Positions 1 through 5,176 are shown, counted from the first letter of the stretch. The stretch: 5,999 bases of DNA from Acidobacteriaceae bacterium (GCA_030040175.1 JASHUF010000504.1:1-5999), one strand, 5' to 3'. Numbers and translations: made by a program. Notes: generated by a model not told the origin, from the sequence alone.

Positions 1-441
1 TACGAGGGGGTTCTGGAGGCGCTGAAGGCTCTCAAGGAGCTGCACGACACGCCAAGCGGGGGGCCGCGCGGGCGGACGCTGGCCATGGCCGTGCTGACCA
101 ACAAGCCCGTGCGGCCGGCGCGCGGCATCTGCGAAGGGCTGGGGCTGGCGGGCTATTTTCTTGCGATTTACGGCGGCGACAGCTTTGCCGCGAAGAAGCC
201 CGACCCGGAAGGGCTGCGCAAGGTGATGGAAGAAGCGGGCGCGCAGCCGGAGGAGACGGCGATGATCGGCGACAGCCAGGTGGATGTGCTGACGGCGCGC
301 AACGCGGGCGCGTGGGCAATCGGGTGCAGGTTCGGATTCGGACCACAGACGCTCGAGGACACGCCGCCGGACGTGCTGGTGGATGCGGCCGCGGACTGGA
401 CGGAGGCGCTGAGGCCGGCGAAGATGGGGTCGAAGAATTGA
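1..441 (+). CDS. gph: HAD-superfamily hydrolase, phosphoglycolate phosphatase-like (C-terminal part; 5' end outside window)
   Basis: The reading frame is open from base 1 and ends at TGA 439-441, giving 146 residues; the N-terminus with the DxDxT nucleophile motif lies outside the window. HAD motif II is the Thr of AVLTNKP (residues 30-36), motif III the Lys in AAKKPDPEGL (about 63-72), and motif IV is MIGDSQVD (88-95), whose acidic residues bind the catalytic Mg2+. The phrase GGDSFAAKKPDP closely resembles the Gph subgroup, which dephosphorylates 2-phosphoglycolate in the cytoplasm. Paralogous HAD phosphatases such as pyrophosphatase PpaX share these motifs, so the superfamily is certain but the substrate is not. 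An insert of small and charged residues (TPSGGPRGR, residues 17-25) precedes motif II. The next gene starts 92 nt downstream on the same strand; no clear terminator lies between them. Confidence 0.85.
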   Translation, partial: YEGVLEALKALKELHDTPSGGPRGRTLAMAVLTNKPVRPARGICEGLGLAGYFLAIYGGDSFAAKKPDPEGLRKVMEEAGAQPEETAMIGDSQVDVLTARNAGAWAIGCRFGFGPQTLEDTPPDVLVDAAADWTEALRPAKMGSKN

Positions 442-533
442 AGCGGCACGGCCGAAAGAGAGTGCGCCGGGAGGGGAACCGGCGGGGGGACACGTGCGTA
501 GAGTAGTCGTAGACAGGAGCGAGGTTTTTGCCT

Positions 534-1076
534 ATGCACCGGAGAATGCTGGTCTTGTGTCTTTGCGGGGCCGCGCTTGCGGCCGCCGCGGCGCCGGCCC
601 GCGCCGACGAAGACGCGGTCCAGTTTTTCCACAATATTGAAGTTACGCAGGACACGCCGGTCCAGGATGCTGTTTGCTTTTTCTGCAATGTGGAGGTGAA
701 CGGCAAAGTGAACGGCGACATTGTGGTGTTCTTCGGCAATGTGCGGCTGAACGGCGAAGCGCATGGAGACCTGGTGAAATTCTTCGGCAACGTGACGGCA
801 GCGGACAACTCTTCCGTGAGCGGCGACCTGGTGAGCTTCTTCGGCAATGTGCGGCTGGGAGAGAATGTCTCCGTGGGCCAGGACCTGACCTGCTTTTTTG
901 GCGACATCCGGGCGGCGCACTCGGCCACCGTGCACGGGGACCGGGTGGACATTCCGGGGATGGTGCTCTACCTGCCGGTGCTGGTGATTGCACTTGTGAT
1001 CTGGCTGGTGGTGTACGAGCTGCGTACGCGCCGGGAACGCATAATGATGCAGTATCCGTATCCGCCGCCGCGGTGA
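534..1076 (+). CDS. Secreted/membrane-anchored FFGNV-repeat protein (bactofilin-like beta-solenoid candidate)
   Basis: A protein of 180 residues. Residues 1-24 look like a Sec signal peptide: an Arg-Arg start, an Ala/Leu-rich core and an APARA cleavage site before DEDA. Residues 25-138 are built from six repeats of 17-19 residues, each with an FF pair (31-32, 49-50, 66-67, 83-84, 102-103, 121-122), mostly as D-hydrophobic-x-FFGNV, with glycines and short polar turns such as NGEAHGD. This periodicity suits a right-handed beta-solenoid like polymer-forming bactofilin domains; that is inference. Residues 143-161 form one transmembrane helix, followed by a basic tail ending in YPYPPPR, so the repeats would lie outside and the tail in the cytoplasm. 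The ATG at 534 has GAGG nine bases upstream. An in-frame TTG at 528, eight bases after AGGAG (515-519), is an alternative start. Function is unknown; an envelope role is plausible. Confidence 0.85.
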   Translation: MHRRMLVLCLCGAALAAAAAPARADEDAVQFFHNIEVTQDTPVQDAVCFFCNVEVNGKVNGDIVVFFGNVRLNGEAHGDLVKFFGNVTAADNSSVSGDLVSFFGNVRLGENVSVGQDLTCFFGDIRAAHSATVHGDRVDIPGMVLYLPVLVIALVIWLVVYELRTRRERIMMQYPYPPPR

Positions 1077-1080
1077 GCGT

Positions 1081-1099
1081 GGGCAAAACCTTCTTGCCC
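1081..1099 (+). terminator. Weak hairpin after the FFGNV-repeat gene
   Basis: Four bases after the stop codon, GGGCAA (1081-1086) can pair with TTGCCC (1094-1099) across a 7-nt loop. No T-run follows, so if this ends transcription it is not a canonical intrinsic terminator. It may be only a 3'-end stabilising hairpin. Confidence 0.25.
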
Positions 1100-1196
1100 C
1101 CGCCTTGAGTGGCGCGTGCTGTTCCCTTCCCTTGCCCGTCCCCCGCTGAATTGCAACGACCCTGCGGCTGCCACCAGCCGGCGTCAGGCAGCTTCC

Positions 1197-1221
1197 GTTC
1201 AAATATTTTTGAACTTGTTCA
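1197..1221. promoter_or_regulatory. Upstream operator region O1, probable TetR-family binding site
   Basis: Three half-sites are packed here: GTTCA (1197-1201), TGAAC (1210-1214) and GTTCA (1217-1221). The last two form TGAAC-TT-GTTCA. The first two form a 7-bp inverted repeat, GTTCAAA and TTTGAAC, around TATT. The same arms recur at 1264-1275, so they are unlikely to be chance. O1 sits just upstream of the -35 box. That a TetR dimer binds here is inference from the tetR gene two positions downstream in the same operon. Confidence 0.65.
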
Positions 1222-1229
1222 TTTTTCTC

Positions 1230-1258
1230 TTGACTCCGCATCGGAATGGGTCTACTTT
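1230..1258 (+). promoter_or_regulatory. Sigma70-type promoter of the membrane protein-tetR operon
   Basis: The -35 box TTGACT (1230-1235) is five of six to consensus. A 17-bp spacer leads to TACTTT (1253-1258), a weak -10 that keeps the first T, the A and the last T. The start of transcription would fall near 1265, inside operator O2. The A/T-rich stretch 1201-1230 stands out from the GC-rich surroundings. Together with the flanking inverted repeats this is a classic repressible promoter layout. Confidence 0.55.
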
Positions 1259-1262
1259 TGAG

Positions 1263-1276
1263 TTGAACGTGTTCAA
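1263..1276. promoter_or_regulatory. Operator O2 overlapping the transcription start, probable TetR-family binding site
   Basis: TTGAAC (1263-1268) and GTTCAA (1271-1276) form a 6-bp inverted repeat around GT. The inner arms match O1 exactly (TGAAC-NN-GTTCA). The centres of the two operators are 54 bp apart, about five helical turns, so dimers on both could occupy the same face of the DNA. O2 covers the predicted transcription start, where a bound repressor would block initiation. Confidence 0.7.
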
Positions 1277-1297
1277 AATCGTGTTGGAGGGGGGATC

Positions 1298-1654
1298 ATG
1301 TACATAGTCAGCTGCTATCTCAGCTATCTGGCGATCAGCATTGCGGTGACGATCTGGGTGGCGCGGACGCTGCACCGCAGCGGGCGGGTTTTCCTGCTGG
1401 ATGCGTTCCATGGAAATGCTGCGCTTGCCGACTCGGTGAACCAACTTCTGGTGGTGGGATTCTATCTGGTGAACATCGGGTACATTGCGCTGGCCCTGAA
1501 GACGGCCGAGGCGCTGACGAGCCTGCGGGCGTTGATCGAGCTCGAAAGCGGCAAAATCGGGGTGGTCCTGCTGATTCTGGGCGGGATGCACTTCTTCAAC
1601 ATGTTTGTCCTGGCCCGGATGCGGCGCCGTTCGGCGGCGAGGGTCGAGGCATAA
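1298..1654 (+). CDS. Small three-helix integral membrane protein of unknown function
   Basis: A protein of 118 residues with three hydrophobic segments, at about 6-25, 47-67 and 87-106. The first loop carries charged and polar residues (HRSGRVFLLDAFHGNAALADS), and the C-terminus is strongly basic (RMRRRSAARVEA), which suggests a cytoplasmic C-terminus by the positive-inside rule. The ATG at 1298 follows a strong GGAGG (1286-1290) by seven bases. I do not recognise a named family. The polar residues within or beside the second helix (NQ at 48-49, N59) and the third (H98, N101) may be functional. It is the first gene of a two-gene operon with the TetR regulator, only 4 nt apart, and lies behind a promoter with two operators. 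It is therefore the likely target of that regulator: perhaps a stress- or lipid-linked membrane protein, but nothing in the sequence fixes its role. Confidence 0.85.
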   Translation: MYIVSCYLSYLAISIAVTIWVARTLHRSGRVFLLDAFHGNAALADSVNQLLVVGFYLVNIGYIALALKTAEALTSLRALIELESGKIGVVLLILGGMHFFNMFVLARMRRRSAARVEA

Positions 1655-1658
1655 ATCC

Positions 1659-2348
1659 ATGGCACGAAGGGCGATTCCGAAATCGGAAGAGACGCGAAGG
1701 CGCATTCTGGCCGCAGCGCTCAAGGTGTTTGGCGAGCGGGGGTTCGAGGCGGCGACCATGCGCGAGATTGCCGCCGAGGCAGGCGTGGCCGTGGGCGCAG
1801 CGTACTACTACTTCGACGCGAAGGACGCCCTGGTGATGGCGTTTTACGAGCAGGCGCAGGAGGAGATGGCGCCGGCGCTGGACGCGATCCTCAAGCGAAG
1901 CAAGACGCTGGAGCAGCGGCTGCACGGGATCATCGGGCAGAAGCTTGAGTACTTTGCGCCCAACCGGACGCTGGTGAGCGCGCTCACCGGCCACATCGAT
2001 CCTGCGCATCCGCTCTCGCCGTTCAGCCGGGCGACGGCGCCCATCCGCGACCGCGACCTGGGCTTTTTCGAGCGTGCGGTTGCGGAGTCGCAGCTGCGGC
2101 TGCCGGCGACGATTCTGCCCTTTCTGCCGCGGCTTTTGTGGCTTTACCAGATGGGTCTGGTGCTCTTCTGGGTGTATGACCGGTCGCCGAAGCAGGAGCG
2201 CACGGAGATGCTGTTTGAGAAGACGCTGAAGATGATGCTGGCGGCAATCAAGCTCGCCGGGCTGGCGCCGATCAAACCGCTGCTTAAGCCGCTGCTCAAA
2301 CCGGCGGGAGAGCTGCTGAGAGCGATCTATGACGAGGCGGCTTGCTAA
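1659..2348 (+). CDS. TetR/AcrR-family transcriptional regulator
   Basis: A protein of 229 residues. Residues 12-59 form the conserved TetR_N DNA-binding domain: TRRRILAAALKVFGERGFEA, then the helix-turn-helix ATMREIAAEAGVAVGAAYYYF (32-52) and the usual follow-on DAKDALV. The rest is helical and should be the ligand-binding and dimerisation domain; it is too variable to name a ligand. The ATG at 1659 begins at the conserved N-terminal arm and has GAGG (1646-1649) nine bases upstream. It lies 4 nt after the membrane-protein stop, so the two are co-transcribed. The TGAAC/GTTCA inverted repeats before the operon are its probable operators, making it an autorepressor. The C-terminus is odd: the TAA stop lies at the edge of a MITE-like element, whose TA end supplies the first two bases. 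A few residues of the ancestral C-terminus may therefore be lost. The length is still normal for the family. Confidence 0.93.
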   Translation: MARRAIPKSEETRRRILAAALKVFGERGFEAATMREIAAEAGVAVGAAYYYFDAKDALVMAFYEQAQEEMAPALDAILKRSKTLEQRLHGIIGQKLEYFAPNRTLVSALTGHIDPAHPLSPFSRATAPIRDRDLGFFERAVAESQLRLPATILPFLPRLLWLYQMGLVLFWVYDRSPKQERTEMLFEKTLKMMLAAIKLAGLAPIKPLLKPLLKPAGELLRAIYDEAAC

Positions 2349-2462
2349 CGCATTTTCTGAGTAGCTGTATCCCGAAGACGGAAGGCAGAGTCGACGCGAC
2401 CAACAGGGAGCGGCGACCTTACGAGGAAATGAAAAGGACACAGTAACTCAGAAAATGCCGTA
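2346..2462 (+). repeat. MITE-like element, family 1, copy A
   Basis: This 117-bp non-coding element is bounded by TA at both ends (2346-2347 and 2461-2462). Its terminal inverted repeats are about 27 bp and imperfect; both contain GCATTTTCTGAGT, and the arms end in CTGTATCC on the left and GGACACAG on the right. The second copy at 5060-5176 lies in opposite orientation. Over 119 bp (2345-2463 against 5059-5177) they differ only at 2348 and 2361. The TA ends recall elements that duplicate a TA target, such as IS630/Tc1-related MITEs. No transposase is present, so it would be moved in trans. It starts inside the tetR stop codon. Confidence 0.9.
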
Positions 2463-2513
2463 GAGCTTCTTGGATGCCTGGTTTGCCGCGATTGGGGCTT
2501 TTCCCTCAGGGGC

Positions 2514-2631
2514 TACAGCGGTTTCAGAGTTGCTGTATCCGAAGCCGACCCAGGCAAAGTGGCTTTTTCCTTAAGAAAAAGCCACCCTGCACGATGTGGG
2601 AAATGGCTACATGAACTCTGAAACCGCTCTA
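2514..2631 (+). repeat. MITE-like element, family 2, with an internal hairpin
   Basis: This 118-bp element has TA at each end (2514-2515 and 2630-2631). The terminal inverted repeats include a perfect 15-bp pair, AGCGGTTTCAGAGTT (2517-2531) and its complement (2614-2628), and extend to about 27 bp with four mismatches. The left end matches the left end of family 1 (copy B version) at 22 of 27 bases, and the lengths are nearly equal, so the two are related subfamilies with different interiors. Inside is an 11-bp perfect hairpin, GTGGCTTTTTC (2559-2569) and GAAAAAGCCAC (2575-2585), with a 5-nt loop. It might also act as a transcription stop behind the tetR operon. Confidence 0.8.
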
Positions 2632-2658
2632 AAGCCCCGGCGTTTGTGCGGCTTTTTC

Positions 2659-2678
2659 GGCACGACTGAAGTCGTGCC
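2659..2678. repeat. Short REP-like palindrome
   Basis: GGCACGACT and AGTCGTGCC form a 9-bp perfect inverted repeat around GA, followed by CCTTTCACAAAACC. I believe similar GACTGAAGTC-centred palindromes recur between genes in acidobacterial genomes; that comes from memory and was not searched. It lies between the MITE cluster and the epimerase gene. Just before it, AAAGCC (2631-2636) can pair with GGCTTT (2650-2655), followed by more Ts. This is a weak terminator candidate for the tetR side. Confidence 0.6.
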
Positions 2679-2719
2679 CTTTCACAAAACCATTGATGCA
2701 ACCCGTTGTAGGAGGGGGA

Positions 2720-3715
2720 ATGGAAGCGCGGCGGCTGCGCATGGTGATGCCCGGAGGCAGCGGACTGGTGGGCACGCTGCTGGCGCGGCATTTTCAGGAG
2801 CGGGGACATTTTGTGACGGTGCTGACGCGCAGTCCCTACGCCGCGCCGTGGCAGACGGTGCACTGGGACGGCGAGACGCCCGGCGAATGGGTGGAGACGC
2901 TCGAGGGCGCGGATGTGTGCATCAACCTGGCCGGGCGCAGCGTGAACTGCCGCTACAATGCGCGCAACCGGCAGGAGATTTACGGCTCGCGGGTAGGCTC
3001 GACGCGGCTGGTGGGAAGAACGATTGCCTCGCTCGAGAACCCGCCGCGTGTATGGATGAACGCGTCGACGGCGACGATTTACCGGGATGCTACGCCGGGA
3101 ACGGCGTTCGACCGGGGGATGGACGAGGCGACGGGCGAGCTGGCCGGTTACGAAACAGTGAACAGCGGCAGGCGGGCTCCGGAGACGTGGAATTTTTCCG
3201 TGCAGGTGGCGCGGGACTGGGAGGGCGCACTGTTTGCCGCGCAGACGCCGCGGACGCGCAAGCTGGCGCTGCGGACGTCGATTGTCTTCAGTCCCGTACC
3301 GGGCAGCGCCTTCGCTATCCTCTCCCGGCTGGTGCGCGCGGGCCTGGGCGGGACGCAGGGCAACGGGCGGCAGTATGTGTCGTGGATGCACGAGGAGGAT
3401 TTTGCGCGCGCGGTGGAGTTTCTCATCGAGCACGAGGAGATCGAAGGACCGGTGAACATGGCCGCGCCCCATCCGCTGCCGAACCGCGAGTTCATGGCCG
3501 CGCTGCGCGAGGCGTGGGATATGCCGAACGGGTTGTGGGCGCCCGCGCCGGTGATCGAGATCGCCTCGTTTCTGATGCGCACGGAGTCCGAGCTGGTCTT
3601 GAAGAGCCGGCGCGTGGTGCCGGGCAAGCTGCTCGAGGCAGGATTCGCGTTCGAGTTTCCGGAGTGGCCGGAGGCGGCGGAGGAGCTCGTTCGCCGATGG
3701 CGTGCGAGGGAGTGA
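2720..3715 (+). CDS. TIGR01777-family NAD(P)-binding protein (SDR-type epimerase, YfcH-like)
   Basis: A protein of 331 residues, slightly longer than the usual 290-310 of the family. An N-terminal Rossmann fold binds NAD(P): MVMPGGSGLVGTLLARHF (residues 8-25) carries the glycine motif. Typical family features follow: a HWDGETPGEW segment, the INLAGRSVNCRYN stretch, a NASTATIY segment at the position of the SDR active site, the ALRTSIVFSP strand, and GNGRQYVSWMHEEDFARAV. The C-terminal part (about 270-326) matches the DUF1731 region, with SELVLKSRRVVPGKLLEAGF. The expected SDR YxxxK catalytic pair is not evident, as is common in this family, and the substrate is unknown. The chosen ATG follows AGGAGG (2710-2715) by four bases. 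A TTG at 2693 and an ATG at 2741 are less likely starts. The gene stands alone, downstream of repeats, and converges on the next gene. No clear promoter is visible. Confidence 0.9.
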   Translation: MEARRLRMVMPGGSGLVGTLLARHFQERGHFVTVLTRSPYAAPWQTVHWDGETPGEWVETLEGADVCINLAGRSVNCRYNARNRQEIYGSRVGSTRLVGRTIASLENPPRVWMNASTATIYRDATPGTAFDRGMDEATGELAGYETVNSGRRAPETWNFSVQVARDWEGALFAAQTPRTRKLALRTSIVFSPVPGSAFAILSRLVRAGLGGTQGNGRQYVSWMHEEDFARAVEFLIEHEEIEGPVNMAAPHPLPNREFMAALREAWDMPNGLWAPAPVIEIASFLMRTESELVLKSRRVVPGKLLEAGFAFEFPEWPEAAEELVRRWRARE

Positions 3716-3803
3716 GCAGTGGACAGGGTTGAGTGCTCGGTGAGCCTGCGCAGATGATGCCGACGGCGTGAGGAGCTGATGGCTGAAAGCTAACGGCGGC
3801 ACG

Positions 3804-4283
3804 CTACTGGGGCGTGATGTCGGTGACCGGCAGATCCCAGTGGGCGAGGAGGATTTCGAAGCGGCGCTGTTCCTCGCGCTTGTAAGTGTCCTGGTCCGGC
3901 CAGAGTTCTTTGATGAGCGCCTCTTCGTCGGGGTTGGCGGTGGTGGCCACGGTCGAATCCTTGAAGACGATGGTGACGCGGTAGTCCCAGCGGCCGTCCT
4001 CGGTGGTGTGATAGGCGGGCGATTCGATCTTCAAGGAAAGAATCCGGCCCGTCGACTGGATCTTTTTGAGCAGGGGCCAGTGGTTCTTGAGGAAGAGCGC
4101 GAGGAACTCCTGCTGATGGCCCCACTGGCACTTGTAGTAGTACTCGATGGTGTAGGGCTGGCCGGCAGCGGTCTGCGGGGGCGCGCCCTGGGCAAAGAGC
4201 GGTGTGGGGAGCGGGGCGAAGGACGCGGCGGCGAAAGCCAACGGGAGAGCGGCGAGAAGAAGCCTGCGAGCGAGAGATGGCAT
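3804..4283 (-). CDS. Exported protein of unknown function, possible dimeric alpha/beta-barrel fold
   Basis: A protein of 159 residues. Residues 1-31 look like a Sec signal peptide: SLARR, a long Ala/Leu core and a probable cut after TPLFA, before QG. The mature part begins with a Pro/Ala/Gln-rich linker, then YTIEYYYKCQWGHQQEFLAL (44-63), KNHWPLLKK, a strand GRILSLKIESPAYH, DGRWDYRVTIVFKD, and a helical C-terminus with KREEQRRFEILLAHWDLPV. The order strand, helix with a WGH..EF pattern, strand, strand resembles NIPSNAP or dimeric alpha-beta barrel proteins. That is a fold guess, and no active site can be named. The ATG at 4283 has GGAGG (4288-4292) four bases upstream, and the signal peptide starts there; in-frame codons further up code for an unlikely sequence. 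It has its own promoter (4337-4309). Its 3' end faces the epimerase gene across 88 nt with no clear terminator. Confidence 0.82.
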   Translation of the reverse strand: MPSLARRLLLAALPLAFAAASFAPLPTPLFAQGAPPQTAAGQPYTIEYYYKCQWGHQQEFLALFLKNHWPLLKKIQSTGRILSLKIESPAYHTTEDGRWDYRVTIVFKDSTVATTANPDEEALIKELWPDQDTYKREEQRRFEILLAHWDLPVTDITPQ

Positions 4284-4308
4284 GGGACCTCCACGAACGA
4301 TGGGAGCT

Positions 4309-4337
4309 ATTGTAAGACGCGCGACGTAGCGAGTCAG
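4309..4337 (-). promoter_or_regulatory. Sigma70-type promoter of the exported-protein gene
   Basis: On the minus strand, CTGACT (4337-4332) is separated by 17 bp from TACAAT (4314-4309), five of six to the -10 consensus. Transcription would start near 4302, leaving a leader of about 19 nt that contains the GGAGG. The -35 box lies within a tandem repeat of AGTCAGCA (4332-4339, 4340-4347; plus strand). The spacing and position suit transcription independent of the toxin gene upstream. Confidence 0.5.
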
Positions 4338-4398
4338 CAAGTCAGCAAACCAACGAAGGCACCAGTCGGTCGCGGATGGGAAGCGTCCATCGCAATTG

Positions 4399-4800
4399 TC
4401 ATCCGGTCTTGCGCCGGCGGATTTGGCCGCGCAGCCAGAGGGCGAAATCTTTTTCGGCGACGGAACCCCCGGCGACGGCGAGCATGACGGGCAGACTCTC
4501 GGGGTCGCTTGCGGGGAGCTCGTAACCGTTTTTGAGCAGAAAGGTTTCCGCAACCACCCAGGCGGTTCGCCTGTTTCCATCGAGGAAGGGATGAGTGCGG
4601 GAAATTCCTACGGCGTAAGCGGCGGCAAGATCGCCGACGTCCGGCTGGCCGTCGGCTTCAAGGTTCTGGGGTGGCGCCAGAGCCGATTGCAGGAGAGCTA
4701 AGTCTCGCACGCCTGGCAGGCCGCCGTGCTCTGCGATCTGCTCGTCGTGAATTGCGAGGACAGAGTTTTCCTTGATCCATCTCCAGGCGCGGGCCTTCAT
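4399..4800 (-). CDS. doc: Doc-family (Fic fold) toxin of a type II toxin-antitoxin system
   Basis: A protein of 133 residues, close to the 125-130 of Doc toxins. The Fic/Doc core motif is HPFLDGNRRTA (residues 70-80), with the active-site His70 and the Asp74 and Arg78 positions of the HxFx(D/E)xNxR pattern. The upstream stretch GGLPGVRDLALLQSALAPPQ (26-45) is the typical Doc phrase before the core. In phage P1, Doc phosphorylates EF-Tu and stops translation; the same reaction here is inferred from the family. The motif has Arg at 77 where P1 Doc has Lys, and lacks the second Gly-Arg of AMP-transferring Fic enzymes. The start codon overlaps the antitoxin stop by ATGA (4800-4797), so translation is coupled. 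No mutation or frameshift is visible, so the toxin appears intact. The gene ends 115 nt before the exported-protein gene. Confidence 0.93.
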   Translation of the reverse strand: MKARAWRWIKENSVLAIHDEQIAEHGGLPGVRDLALLQSALAPPQNLEADGQPDVGDLAAAYAVGISRTHPFLDGNRRTAWVVAETFLLKNGYELPASDPESLPVMLAVAGGSVAEKDFALWLRGQIRRRKTG

Positions 4801-5021
4801 TTTGCCAGCGCACGAAGAAGATTGCGGCGGTTGCGCATCACACCGCGAGCGAGAGTCATATCCGCCTCGAACTCGGGGTCGTAAGGAGTGATGCGATAGC
4901 CTTCGGGTGACTCGGTGAGGAAGAGCGAGTCGCCTTTGGCGACTTTGAGCCGCGCCAAGACCTCCTTGGGCAGGATGATTCCTGCCGAACTGCCGATGGT
5001 GGTGACCTTAAGCTTGGTCAT
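4797..5021 (-). CDS. AbrB/MazE-type antitoxin, partner of the Doc toxin
   Basis: A protein of 74 residues. Residues 1-46 form a SpoVT/AbrB swapped-hairpin DNA-binding domain: LKVTTIGSSAGIILPKEVLARL, then KVAKGDSLFLTESPEGYRI. Residues 47-74 (YDPEFEADMTLARGVMRNRR, then a basic helix) form the tail expected to bind and neutralise the toxin. The layout matches the 'doc_partner' addiction-module antidote family (TIGR02609), as opposed to the Phd-type antitoxin of phage P1. The ATG at 5021 has GGAGGT (5026-5031) four bases upstream; an in-frame ATG at 5051 lies inside the operator and is not the start. It is first in the operon and overlaps the toxin start by 4 nt. The protein, alone or with the toxin, probably represses the operon at the palindrome 5041-5058. 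Confidence 0.92.
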   Translation of the reverse strand: MTKLKVTTIGSSAGIILPKEVLARLKVAKGDSLFLTESPEGYRITPYDPEFEADMTLARGVMRNRRNLLRALAK

Positions 5022-5039
5022 GCGAACCTCCAAAGCGAG

Positions 5040-5058
5040 ATTATAACGCATGTTATAA
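5040..5058 (-). promoter_or_regulatory. Operator and -10 box of the toxin-antitoxin operon
   Basis: TTATAAC (5041-5047) and GTTATAA (5052-5058) form a 7-bp perfect inverted repeat around GCAT. On the minus strand a perfect TATAAT lies at 5045-5040, overlapping one arm. Transcription would start near 5033, about 12 nt before the antitoxin ATG. This is the expected autoregulatory site. The -35 box would fall near 5063-5068, inside the adjacent MITE copy, and has no good consensus there. Confidence 0.7.
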
Positions 5059-5059
5059 C

Positions 5060-5176
5060 TACGGCATTTTCTGAGTTACTGTGTCCTTTTCATTTCCTCG
5101 TAAGGTCGCCGCTCCCTGTTGGTCGCGTCGACTCTGCCTTCCGTCTTCGGGATACAGCTATTCAGAAAATGCGGTA
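5060..5176 (-). repeat. MITE-like element, family 1, copy B (inverted)
   Basis: Reverse-oriented copy of 2346-2462, with TA at both ends (5060-5061, 5175-5176). Aligned over 119 bp it differs from copy A at two positions. It begins one base beyond the toxin-antitoxin operator, upstream of that operon. Near-identity of the two copies suggests recent spread or sequence homogenisation by recombination. Confidence 0.9.

Noticed and set aside
32..1241. Long overlapping minus-strand open frames opposite the HAD and FFGNV-repeat genes
   Set aside because: They are rich in Arg, Pro, Ser and Ala, span two real genes and the gap between them, and show no domain. They are by-products of high GC content on the opposite strand.
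2596..3732. 378-codon plus-strand frame overlapping the epimerase gene
   Set aside because: It begins inside the MITE, runs through the palindrome and is Gly/Ala/Arg-rich. The epimerase frame has the ribosome-binding site and the motifs.
2513..3802. 429-codon minus-strand frame opposite the epimerase gene
   Set aside because: The plus-strand frame has clear TIGR01777 motifs. The opposite frame is Arg/His/Pro-rich and starts and ends in non-coding DNA, including the MITE.
3840..4487. 215-codon plus-strand frame across the exported-protein gene and part of the toxin gene
   Set aside because: It opposes two genes with clear signals (signal peptide, promoter, Doc motif) and has no recognisable domain.
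2346..5176. Composite transposon carrying the toxin-antitoxin module
   Set aside because: The flanking copies are non-coding and no transposase is present. I saw no shared duplication at the outer edges, so mobilisation as one unit cannot be claimed.
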